In this document: positions 1-5,647 of the stretch, in pieces
Numbering within the stretch: position 1 is the stretch's first letter
Layout of the letters: each line of letters opens with the position of its first letter
From: an uncultured Erysipelotrichaceae bacterium
GTDB lineage: Bacteria; Bacillota_I; Bacilli_A; Erysipelotrichales; Erysipelotrichaceae
Direction: 5' to 3'
NCBI GenBank assembly: GCA_937893115.1
Contig: CALBGK010000074.1
Span: 1-8,048 of the forward strand
Length of the DNA: 8,048 nt
Notes under the pieces: generated by a model
The model's database searches: none
What the model was told of the DNA's origin: nothing
The model's input: only the letters and a program-made list of their open reading frames with translations
Program-made: the position numbers and the translations under genes

Positions 1-1067
1 AGGCATCTCTGGCAGCAAACAATGCTTCTCAGATTCAGAGTTTGGAGGCTGAAATTCAGAATCTGAAAGAGCAACTTGAGGGATTGGATACAAGCGACCT
101 GGAAAATGAGCGGAATATTCAGGAGTTACAGCAACAGATAACTGCTAACCAGCAAAAAATACGTCAGCTCTTTTATACGGATGAAATTGACGCTTTGAAC
201 AACCAGATTGAAGAGAAAGAATCTCAACTTATAAACGCCCAGAGAGAATTGAATTTTCTCTCTAATGGTTTTGCAGAACTGGAGCGGCTCAAGGGAGAAC
301 AGCAGACCTGTGAGGATTCATTAAAGAACAATTATGAAGCGCTGTCCCTCAAATTGGAGGAAATAGAACGCACCGAAAAGTTATTTCAGCAAGCATTGGA
401 AAATCAGAATGGTAACAACGCCTTTTTAGATTACAAGACCAGCGAAGAACTGAAGGCGATTAACGAGAACATTGCGAAAGCCAGCCGGAATGTGCAGACG
501 GCTCAGGAAAAAGTGTCTCGCTTGCAGGCGCTTTCCCAAAATCCGACGATTTACGCACAACTGGATGGTATTGTAACAAATTTGAACTATAAAGTTGGCG
601 ATACTGTTGTAGATGGCAAACCACTTTGTATTGTGGGCGAACTGGACGATATCACCATGACCGTGCCCGTCAGTGCCTCTGATATTGGCAGTGTATCTGT
701 GGGGCAAAAGGTCAATATCTATGTGGATGCCTACGCAGAGCAAAAGTTTACCGGCACGGTAAAAGAGAGACTTCTGGTGGCAAATGACAACGGAGAATAT
801 CCGGTTATTATCTCTGTTGATCCTGGTGAACATATGCTCCTTCCAGGCATGAAGGCCTATGCTACCATTATTCTAAAAGAAAAAACCGATGTTCTCACTT
901 TGTCTAACAAGGCTATCACATTGGAAAACGGCCAGCAGTTTGTACTTGTACGAGACGAGAATGGAGAGCTTATCCGAAAGCAGATCGTAACGGGGTTCTC
1001 AGATGGGCGTGTCAGCGAAATTTTAGATGGTCTTTCTGAAAATGAAGTAGTCATTGTGCAGGAGTAA
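1..1067 (+). CDS. Partial MacA/HlyD-type periplasmic adaptor of an ABC exporter (5' end missing)
   Basis: This is the membrane-fusion/adaptor subunit of a MacAB-like exporter, expected to be anchored outside the cytoplasmic membrane and to bridge the permease to the exterior. The frame is open through the left edge (first full codon at nt 3), so the membrane anchor and the first lipoyl half are outside the window; a TTG at 42 is only an internal codon. About 170 codons of Glu/Gln/Leu-rich coiled coil come first. The second half of the biotinyl-lipoyl fold follows at about nt 540-650 (AQLDGIVTNLNYKVGDTVVDG, typical of the family), then a beta-barrel domain with VGQKVNIYVDA, and a membrane-proximal domain ending in GLSENEVVIVQE. 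The stop is 3 nt before the permease ATG, and its last codons (CAGGAG) supply the permease ribosome binding site, so the two are coupled. The family is clear; the substrate cannot be told. Confidence 0.9.
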   Translation, partial: ASLAANNASQIQSLEAEIQNLKEQLEGLDTSDLENERNIQELQQQITANQQKIRQLFYTDEIDALNNQIEEKESQLINAQRELNFLSNGFAELERLKGEQQTCEDSLKNNYEALSLKLEEIERTEKLFQQALENQNGNNAFLDYKTSEELKAINENIAKASRNVQTAQEKVSRLQALSQNPTIYAQLDGIVTNLNYKVGDTVVDGKPLCIVGELDDITMTVPVSASDIGSVSVGQKVNIYVDAYAEQKFTGTVKERLLVANDNGEYPVIISVDPGEHMLLPGMKAYATIILKEKTDVLTLSNKAITLENGQQFVLVRDENGELIRKQIVTGFSDGRVSEILDGLSENEVVIVQE

Positions 1068-1070
1068 GAT

Positions 1071-2273
1071 ATGATATTGAGTGAAACCTTTCATATAGTC
1101 ACCATCAATATGATCGAAAATAAATTTCGTCTTATGCTCACTACCTTGGGCATTATCGTCGGTACCATCACCATCATCCTGGTGATCGCCATCGGGAAAG
1201 GCGGTGAGCAGGAGGCGGCAAAGCAGTTTTCCAGTCTTTCCGCGGATACCATCTATGTAAACCTGGACTATACAGCACTGGCAGCCGGAAAAGATGTCAC
1301 TACGGTTGAAAAACTGACTCCGGAACTGATTGGGAAAATTATGGAAGAAAGTACCACCCTGGAAGGTATGTATCTGCGGGCCAGTGGTTTTCAGGAAGTG
1401 ATATACAATTCCAAAAAGCAATCCGCCAATCTGGTCGGTGTTACACCTGGTTATGCCGAAATTTCCAACATTTCCTTTGAGCAGGGAGCAGATTTCGGGG
1501 AGGTAGATTACGAAGATGGCGAGCGGGTTGCTGTCATCGGAAGCAAAATTGCTGAGAAACTGTTTGGAACTGGCAAAGCAGTAGGCAGCTACATTAAAAT
1601 TGGCGACGCTCGGTATCAAATCATAGGTCTTTTGAAACGCAGCGAGGATGGTTTGCAGGGTGTGGATACAGACAGCAGTATTTTTATTCCCTATTCCGCT
1701 ATGGAAAAGGACGAACTATTGGATCCCTATTCTACAACACAGGCGGTCGGAAAAGCGTTCGGTATCAGTGAAATCGAAAAAGCAAAAAAAGAAATCATGA
1801 GTACCATGAACTACTACATGACCGAGGCAAGCGTCTATACCGTGTCCGATGCAGGCACGCGCATCGAAGCTGCCACTGCATCAGCTACCACTATGAAGCT
1901 GCTTCTGATATCGGTTGCCGTGATTGTGTTTGTCGTCGGCGGAATCGGAATTATGAATGTCATGTTTGTGACGGTGAAAGAGCGCACCAAAGAAATCGGT
2001 ATTTTGAAAGCACTGGGTGCAAAAGAAAAAGACATTCTTTTTCAATTCCTGCTGGAATCCTTCTGCATCGGTGTATTTTCCGGTGTGGTAGGCGTTGTAT
2101 TGAGTTTCCCCGCTATCGCTTTGATGGGCTTTACCGAAATCCCTGTCTACCCCTCTTGGGACGGAAAAATAGTGGCGAGCCTGTTTGCTGTTGCGACCAG
2201 TACACTGTTTGGGTTTTACCCTGCATATAAGGCCTCTTTGTTAATGCCGATCCAGGCTTTGACTGAAGAATGA
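1071..2273 (+). CDS. MacB/FtsX-type ABC transporter permease
   Basis: This 400-residue permease has the classic MacB layout: one N-terminal transmembrane helix (about residues 21-42, LMLTTLGIIVGTITIILVIA), a large extracytoplasmic MacB-PCD-like domain (about 45-270, including GVTPGYAEI and RVAVIGSKIAEKLFG), then three C-terminal helices (about 277-299, 327-351 and 366-386). The FtsX hallmark VGGIGIMNVMFVTVKERTKE followed by GILKALGA is present just after the second helix. There is no fused ATPase domain; the separate ATPase is encoded 605 nt downstream, as is usual in Gram-positive versions. In MacB-type systems the permease works as a dimer that transmits ATP-driven motion to the adaptor instead of forming a classical channel. 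The start ATG has GGAG 6 nt upstream, inside the end of the adaptor gene. Substrate unknown; candidates by family are peptides, antibiotics or lipids. Confidence 0.93.
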   Translation: MILSETFHIVTINMIENKFRLMLTTLGIIVGTITIILVIAIGKGGEQEAAKQFSSLSADTIYVNLDYTALAAGKDVTTVEKLTPELIGKIMEESTTLEGMYLRASGFQEVIYNSKKQSANLVGVTPGYAEISNISFEQGADFGEVDYEDGERVAVIGSKIAEKLFGTGKAVGSYIKIGDARYQIIGLLKRSEDGLQGVDTDSSIFIPYSAMEKDELLDPYSTTQAVGKAFGISEIEKAKKEIMSTMNYYMTEASVYTVSDAGTRIEAATASATTMKLLLISVAVIVFVVGGIGIMNVMFVTVKERTKEIGILKALGAKEKDILFQFLLESFCIGVFSGVVGVVLSFPAIALMGFTEIPVYPSWDGKIVASLFAVATSTLFGFYPAYKASLLMPIQALTEE

Positions 2274-2304
2274 CAATAAAATTAATTTTAAGGAGATATT
2301 AACA

Positions 2305-2877
2305 ATGAAAAAAAAGATTATAACAACACTTATCTTTGCTTTGACTATCACTTTGACTGCTTGCTCTGCAGGACAGACAGAAGCGCCTGCTAGAGCCGAA
2401 AGCCCCGTTTCCACGCAAACTGAAAATTCTTCTGATTCTGCCGGGGATGTAACGATGATCCAGAGTTATATGGGGCAGGTGTCGGATAAGGTGGGCAACG
2501 ATATTACCGTAAGCTTAGGCGAGCTCGTCTTGGATAGTGGCGATGGTTCTGGCGAAACCTACTATGTTGGTGAAAATGGTGAGAGTCGTCCGATGGATGG
2601 CGGTGATAGTGGCAATGCGGGTGATATAACGATTATGATTCCTGCTCCGAACGATGCCGCTGGAGAGAGAACAGAAGGTAATACCGGGGATATTCCAGCA
2701 GAGCAGCTGCCCATTGAGTTCACTGGTGAAGTGCTTGAGTTTACCATCCCTGCTGGGGCAAAAATTACCAATGCATTGGGAAAAGAGATTAGTTTTGACA
2801 ATGTGACTAAGGGTAGTCTGGTGCAGATAATCGTAAATGAGACCACTGGTGTGGTGGAGCATCTGATGGTGATGTAA
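2305..2877 (+). CDS. Small secreted lipoprotein within the ABC exporter operon
   Basis: This 190-residue protein has a lipoprotein signal peptide: positive start (MKKK), hydrophobic core to residue 16, and a lipobox LTAC with Cys20 as the predicted lipidated residue. The mature part begins with a Ser/Thr/Glu-rich linker, then a segment with GQVSDKVGNDITVSLGEL, a Gly/Asp-rich low-complexity stretch (about 75-115), and a C-terminal beta-rich part with FTGEVLEFTIPAGAKI and VTKGSLVQIIVNETTG. I do not recognise an enzymatic domain. It is expected to sit on the outer face of the membrane, and its place between permease and ATPase genes suggests an accessory or substrate-contacting part of the exporter; that role is inference. 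The start is set by a strong AAGGAG at 2290-2295, 9 nt before the ATG. The stop is 1 nt from the ATPase start codon. Confidence 0.85.
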   Translation: MKKKIITTLIFALTITLTACSAGQTEAPARAESPVSTQTENSSDSAGDVTMIQSYMGQVSDKVGNDITVSLGELVLDSGDGSGETYYVGENGESRPMDGGDSGNAGDITIMIPAPNDAAGERTEGNTGDIPAEQLPIEFTGEVLEFTIPAGAKITNALGKEISFDNVTKGSLVQIIVNETTGVVEHLMVM

Positions 2878-2878
2878 C

Positions 2879-3541
2879 ATGATCTGCTTGGAGGATGTCA
2901 ACAAATCCTATCGAATAGGTGAAAATTCCCTTCATGTACTAAAAAATGTGTCACTACAAATAGAACGAGGGGAATTTGTGTCTATCCTTGGTGCATCCGG
3001 TAGCGGAAAGTCCACGCTGATGAATATTATTGGCTGTATGGATACCTTAGATACGGGGCGTTATGCCATTGATGGCATCTCGGTGGAACAAAGTGCTCCG
3101 GATGTACTGGCGACCATCCGAAATGAAAAAATTGGCTTTATTTTTCAAAAATATCATCTGATTCCAAAATATTCGGTGCTGCAAAATGTGATGATGCCGC
3201 TCCTTATTCGAGGTACAGATCGTAAAAGTGCCCAGAAAAAGGCGGAGGAAATTCTGGAAATGGTGGGTCTTGAACAGCGGAAAAACCACAAACCCAATGA
3301 GCTTTCCGGCGGTCAGCAGCAGCGGGTTGCCATTGCAAGGGCGCTGATTACCCATCCTGCTGTTTTACTAGCCGATGAACCTACCGGTGCGTTGGATTCC
3401 CAAACCGGGCGAGAAATTCTGGACCTGTTTTGTGCTTTGAACAGACAGGGCAACACGATTATTCAAATTACTCATGACAGCAATGTAGCGAAAGTCGGAA
3501 ACAGAATACTTATATTAAAAGACGGAGTCTTATCGCAGTAA
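2879..3541 (+). CDS. ABC transporter ATPase (LolD/MacB-type)
   Basis: This 220-residue cytoplasmic ATPase powers the exporter. All motifs are intact: Walker A GASGSGKST (38-46), Q-loop Gln90 in GFIFQKYHLIP, signature LSGGQQQ (142-148), Walker B AVLLADEP (161-168) with catalytic Glu167, D-loop GALD, and H-loop His199. The sequence DEPTGALDSQTG is characteristic of the LolD/MacB/FtsE-like subfamily, matching the MacB-type permease upstream. The length equals a bare nucleotide-binding domain with no fused transmembrane part. The ATG begins 1 nt after the lipoprotein stop and has only a weak GGTGA (2868-2872), so translation probably relies on coupling. It is the last gene of the cassette. Confidence 0.95.
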   Translation: MICLEDVNKSYRIGENSLHVLKNVSLQIERGEFVSILGASGSGKSTLMNIIGCMDTLDTGRYAIDGISVEQSAPDVLATIRNEKIGFIFQKYHLIPKYSVLQNVMMPLLIRGTDRKSAQKKAEEILEMVGLEQRKNHKPNELSGGQQQRVAIARALITHPAVLLADEPTGALDSQTGREILDLFCALNRQGNTIIQITHDSNVAKVGNRILILKDGVLSQ

Positions 3542-3661
3542 CGTTTTTTGTGGATAGGTAATTAATTCATACTTTGAAACTCAGTATTTTTTTCAACAAA
3601 AGTAAAAACCGTTGTAAAAATGCTGATGTTTATAAGCGGTAAAAATCAATAGAATCAGAAA

Positions 3662-3705
3662 GGCGGATTTGAATCGCAAAGGACAAAACCGCCGCTTCTT
3701 TTTTT
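3662..3705 (+). terminator. Rho-independent terminator-like hairpin after the ABC cassette
   Basis: GGCGG at 3662-3666 pairs with CCGCC at 3689-3693. After one A/A mismatch, TTTG (3668-3671) pairs with CAAA (3684-3687). This gives a ten-position stem with a 12-nt loop, followed by GCTTC and seven T (3699-3705). It lies 120 nt after the ATPase stop, so it could end the exporter transcript. The 3' arm can also pair with GCGGT further downstream (3721-3725), so it may instead be part of an attenuator. Confidence 0.6.
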
Positions 3706-3752
3706 GAAAATTAGAAATGTGCGGTGTATTAAAGTCGCCCTTTTTAGGACAC

Positions 3753-3775
3753 GGCGGTATTAAGGAGGTATCGCC
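3753..3775 (+). promoter_or_regulatory. Hairpin displaying a Shine-Dalgarno sequence in its loop
   Basis: GGCGGTAT (3753-3760) can pair with GTATCGCC (3768-3775) as eight consecutive pairs, two of them G-U. The 7-nt loop is TAAGGAG, most of a near-perfect ribosome binding site (AAGGAGG), and the stem ends exactly at the ATG at 3776. The 5' arm can alternatively pair with CGCC at 3736-3739. Such competing pairings next to a start codon suggest translational control, but no function has been shown here. Confidence 0.45.
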
Positions 3776-3847
3776 ATGTCCTATTTTATTTATCACAATT
3801 GTCCCAATGAGTCTCGATTAAAAAGACTATATTCTTTATCGGATTAA
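3776..3847 (+). CDS. 23-codon ORF with a strong ribosome binding site; leader peptide or truncated gene start
   Basis: The ATG is preceded by AAGGAGG (3762-3768) at 7-nt spacing, the best ribosome binding site in the junction. The peptide begins MSYFIYHNCPNE, ends RLYSLSD, and stops at TAA 3845-3847. I do not recognise it. Two readings fit: a regulatory leader peptide, because a terminator-like hairpin follows 50 nt later, or the surviving 5' end of a longer mobile-element gene. Translation is plausible because of the start signals, but coding evidence in so short a frame is weak. Confidence 0.35.
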   Translation: MSYFIYHNCPNESRLKRLYSLSD

Positions 3848-3897
3848 TACGGCTATCAAGATGAATGCACAGATCATGTAAATGCTTATCACAATTT

Positions 3898-3935
3898 CCT
3901 GACATTTGTCTGAAAATGCGGACAGGTGTTTTTTT
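3898..3935 (+). terminator. Second terminator-like hairpin downstream of the 23-codon ORF
   Basis: CCTG (3898-3901) pairs with CAGG (3923-3926), and CATTT (3903-3907) pairs with AAATG (3914-3918) around a 6-nt loop. An asymmetric internal loop (A against CGGA) separates the two stems. TG and seven T (3929-3935) follow at once. The form suits an intrinsic terminator or the terminator arm of an attenuator. It would also help insulate rsmG from transcription entering from the left. Confidence 0.5.
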
Positions 3936-3958
3936 ATTTATACTGTCGCAGTCATTCT

Positions 3959-4126
3959 ATGATCTTTTCTTTTATTTGGTCATTAATAGTACAAAACGAA
4001 GAAAGTAATTGTATAGAAAATTACAGCTTTAACGATGTTTAGAGCCGTATTAGTGATGTCTGGCACGCCAAGCTTGACAAGTTCATATTACATGAGGGGG
4101 GTGAGATAGAACGCAGAGTTTATTGA
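3959..4126 (+). pseudogene. Interrupted reading frame, possibly a decayed gene remnant
   Basis: From ATG 3959 a frame runs 27 codons to TAG at 4040-4042, then continues in the same frame for 27 more codons to TGA at 4124-4126. The second part (SRISDVWHAKLDKFILHEGG and onward) has a protein-like mix of charged and hydrophobic residues, more so than neighbouring frames. No ribosome binding site is evident before the ATG, and I do not recognise the product. One stop in about 55 codons can arise by chance in AT-rich DNA, so this entry is tentative. Confidence 0.15.
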
Positions 4127-4138
4127 TTCAAATTGTTC

Positions 4139-4167
4139 AATTGATAAGATGGAATTGCGTATCAATT
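4139..4167. repeat. AT-rich inverted repeat upstream of the rsmG promoter
   Basis: AATTGATA (4139-4146) and TATCAATT (4160-4167) are perfect inverted 8-mers separated by 13 nt, and end 22 nt before the extended -10 element. The spacing suits either an operator or a recombination-site core. There is no T-tract suited to termination. The pairing is exact, but its function is unknown and AT-rich sequence makes chance repeats likely. Confidence 0.3.
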
Positions 4168-4189
4168 ATCTAAAAAGAAGGATTGTTTT

Positions 4190-4198
4190 TGATATAAT
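4190..4198 (+). promoter_or_regulatory. Extended -10 promoter directly upstream of rsmG
   Basis: TGATATAAT combines the extended -10 TG motif with a perfect TATAAT (4193-4198). No good -35 box lies at the usual distance (4170-4175 reads CTAAAA), which extended -10 promoters tolerate. Initiation about 7 nt downstream would fall at or very near the rsmG ATG at 4205, giving a leaderless or nearly leaderless message. It is the only clear promoter seen for the rsmG-noc-parA-parB unit. Confidence 0.55.
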
Positions 4199-4204
4199 AA
4201 GGTC

Positions 4205-4903
4205 ATGCGCGAAATTGAATTTATCGAAGAATTAAATAGTCATGGCATAAGGCTTGAGCAAAGACAGATTGAACAATTTAGAGAATATGCTGCTTTTCTA
4301 AAAGAATATAATGAAAAAATTAATCTGACAGCTATCACTGAGATAGAAGAGATATACGAGAAACACTTCTATGACTCTCTTCTCTTAGCTTTTCATTCTA
4401 ATATGGAGGGAAGATTAGTCGATGTGGGAACAGGGGCAGGTTTTCCTGGCGTTGTTCTCAAGATAGCTTTTCCTGATTTAAGAGTTATCTTAATCGAACC
4501 TTTGAAGAAGCGCTGTGTCTTTTTAAATGAGCTCATAGCAAAGCTTGGTTTAAAAGATATTGAGGTTATCAATGATAGAGGGGAAGATTATTCCCTTTTG
4601 CATCGTGAAGAATATGACTTTGTGACAGCTAGGGCAGTAACTAATTTAAGTGCTCTTATTGAGATATGTGGTGCTATGGTTAAAGTTGGTGGTTATTTTG
4701 TAGCTCTTAGAGCTTTGAGTGGACAAAAAGAGATAAGCGAAGCTTCTAACGCCATAGCGAAGATGGGCTTTAAGATAGAAGATGTCTTAGAAGAGAAATT
4801 GAGCGATGGTTCTATTAGAGTCATTGGCTATTTGTGCAAGGATAAAGCTAGTCCTCTTAAATTTCCTAGGAATTATAGTATGATTAAAAGGAAGCCGTTA
4901 TGA
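4205..4903 (+). CDS. rsmG: 16S rRNA (guanine-527-N7)-methyltransferase RsmG (GidB)
   Basis: RsmG transfers a methyl group from S-adenosylmethionine to N7 of G527 in 16S rRNA, near the decoding centre; loss of it gives low-level streptomycin resistance in several bacteria. The 232-residue protein is of usual family length and aligns from its first residue with B. subtilis RsmG as I recall it (EYNEKINLTAITE, KHFYDSL). The SAM-binding motif DVGTGAGFPG is at 73-82, followed by LIEPLKKRCVFL (97-108) and the family RAV motif in TARAV (141-145). The C-terminus ends in KRKPL, a shortened form of the usual tail. The ATG at 4205 keeps full length but has no Shine-Dalgarno sequence at proper spacing, only AAGG 2 nt before it. 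It overlaps noc by 4 nt (ATGA). The usual upstream partner mnmG is missing. Confidence 0.96.
   Translation: MREIEFIEELNSHGIRLEQRQIEQFREYAAFLKEYNEKINLTAITEIEEIYEKHFYDSLLLAFHSNMEGRLVDVGTGAGFPGVVLKIAFPDLRVILIEPLKKRCVFLNELIAKLGLKDIEVINDRGEDYSLLHREEYDFVTARAVTNLSALIEICGAMVKVGGYFVALRALSGQKEISEASNAIAKMGFKIEDVLEEKLSDGSIRVIGYLCKDKASPLKFPRNYSMIKRKPL
4861..4874. promoter_or_regulatory. Noc-binding-site-like palindrome at the end of rsmG
   Basis: ATTTCCTAGGAATT matches 11 of 14 positions of the B. subtilis Noc site as I know it (ATTTCCCGGGAAAT). The differences are the central CG (here TA) and one flanking A. The core TTCCTAGGAA is a perfect 10-bp palindrome, and it lies 26 bp before the noc start. It also encodes part of the rsmG tail (F-P-R-N), so coding constraint could explain some of it. 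A candidate only. Confidence 0.3.
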
Positions 4904-5637
4904 AAAGAAGAGATAAGATAAAGATAGATTTAATTAATTGTGAATTAAAAGAAAAAGATAAAGACGATGAAAAGATAGAAAGCTTGGCTGAAGCTATTAA
5001 TAGTCATATCGACTTATTGCCTATCGTTTTAAAAGAAAATGATGGGCGCTTTGATGTCTTGACTAATGATAATATTCTCAAGGCCCATATCTTGATCGGT
5101 GATGAAGAAGTTGATGCCATCATCTTGAGCGATGATGAAAATGAAGAGATAAATACTACTCTTTTGCAGAATATGCAAAGAAATGATAAGAGTGTCATCG
5201 ATGAGGCTATGGCGATGTACAAGATATTGATTGATGAAAATATCTCCCAGGATGCATTGGCTAGACGTCTTGGCTTAAAACAGTCGACAGTGGCTAATAA
5301 GCTTAGACTCTTGCGTCTACCCGATTATATTAAGGAAGCCATCAATGATAATGTAATCACTGAAAGACACGGTAGAGCTCTATTAAAGGTAGATAGCGAT
5401 AAGCTCGAAGAAGTATTTAAGACTATTATTGAAAGAAAATATAATGTCAAAAAGACTGAAGAGTATATCAAGGCATTGAATGTCAGAGGCAATCGTGGTG
5501 TCTCCAACAATATTAAAATTGGTCTCAATACTATTAATGAGGCCTATAATTTATGTAAGAAGAGTGGTCTTGATTGTGATATGTCGACAAGAGATAGCGA
5601 TGATGAAGTAAAGATCATCATCAGATTTAGGAAATAG
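4900..5637 (+). CDS. noc: Noc-like ParB-family DNA-binding protein with a decayed nucleotide-binding domain
   Basis: Noc proteins bind specific chromosomal sites and keep the division septum off the nucleoid. This one has 245 residues, shorter than B. subtilis Noc (about 283). The ParB-type HTH is at about 115-141 (SQDALARRLGLKQSTVANKL), with ITERHGRALL at 153-162 and a C-terminal dimerisation region at about 205-245. Residues matching the ParB/Noc specificity set are Gln128, Lys134, Arg139 and Arg156, close to the Noc set Q/K/K/R. The N-terminal domain is unusual: where Noc has HGIIQP, GERRWRA and ENLQRE, this has HIDLLP (36-41), NDNILKA (56-62) and QNMQRN (90-95). The amphipathic membrane-targeting N-terminus of B. 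subtilis Noc is also absent. The start overlaps the rsmG stop, with AGGAAG at 4889-4894. The placement between rsmG and parA is that of noc; retention of full Noc function is uncertain. Confidence 0.8.
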   Translation: MKRRDKIKIDLINCELKEKDKDDEKIESLAEAINSHIDLLPIVLKENDGRFDVLTNDNILKAHILIGDEEVDAIILSDDENEEINTTLLQNMQRNDKSVIDEAMAMYKILIDENISQDALARRLGLKQSTVANKLRLLRLPDYIKEAINDNVITERHGRALLKVDSDKLEEVFKTIIERKYNVKKTEEYIKALNVRGNRGVSNNIKIGLNTINEAYNLCKKSGLDCDMSTRDSDDEVKIIIRFRK

Positions 5638-5647
5638 GGGGTAGAAA

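Larger units (their letters stand above)
3542..4204. other. 663-bp gene-poor junction between the ABC cassette and rsmG
   Basis: No ORF of convincing length or composition is present on either strand. In order the stretch holds a single DnaA-box-like TGTGGATAG (3549-3557), a terminator-like hairpin, alternating GGCGG/CCGCC blocks, a ribosome-binding-site hairpin with a 23-codon ORF, a second terminator-like hairpin, an interrupted reading frame, an AT-rich inverted repeat and a promoter for rsmG. Composition changes across it from the richer-GC left block to the AT-rich right block. In most Bacillota, mnmG would end just before rsmG, but no MnmG C-terminus can be read here. I read it as the decayed edge of an acquired segment, or an assembly join; the sequence alone cannot decide. 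Confidence 0.6.

Noticed and set aside
42..44. TTG at 42 as the adaptor start codon
   Set aside because: The frame is open and coiled-coil-like to the left edge, and the adaptor fold needs an upstream anchor and first lipoyl half, so the gene begins outside the window.
426..833. Minus-strand ORF opposite the adaptor
   Set aside because: The plus frame carries clear lipoyl and coiled-coil features; the minus product is Arg/His/Ile-rich without motifs.
1023..1619. Long minus-strand ORF (198 codons) opposite the permease
   Set aside because: It lies antisense to a strongly supported MacB-type gene and its protein looks like a codon shadow, rich in Phe, Cys and Gly with no domain.
2515..2904. 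Two minus-strand ORFs opposite the lipoprotein gene
   Set aside because: The plus-strand gene has a lipobox, a strong ribosome binding site and operon spacing; the minus frames have none of these.
3549..3557. DnaA-box-like TGTGGATAG, considered as part of an origin
   Set aside because: It is a single copy with one mismatch; no cluster of DnaA boxes or AT-rich unwinding region accompanies it, so it cannot support an origin call.
3567..3594. ACT...AGT with a T-run, considered as a terminator directly after the ATPase gene
   Set aside because: The stem would be only 3 bp; the hairpin at 3662-3705 is far better.
3593..3796. Minus-strand ORF of 67 codons across the junction
   Set aside because: It runs through the hairpin and T-tract region, its composition reflects those repeats, it has no ribosome binding site that I can see and no recognisable motif.
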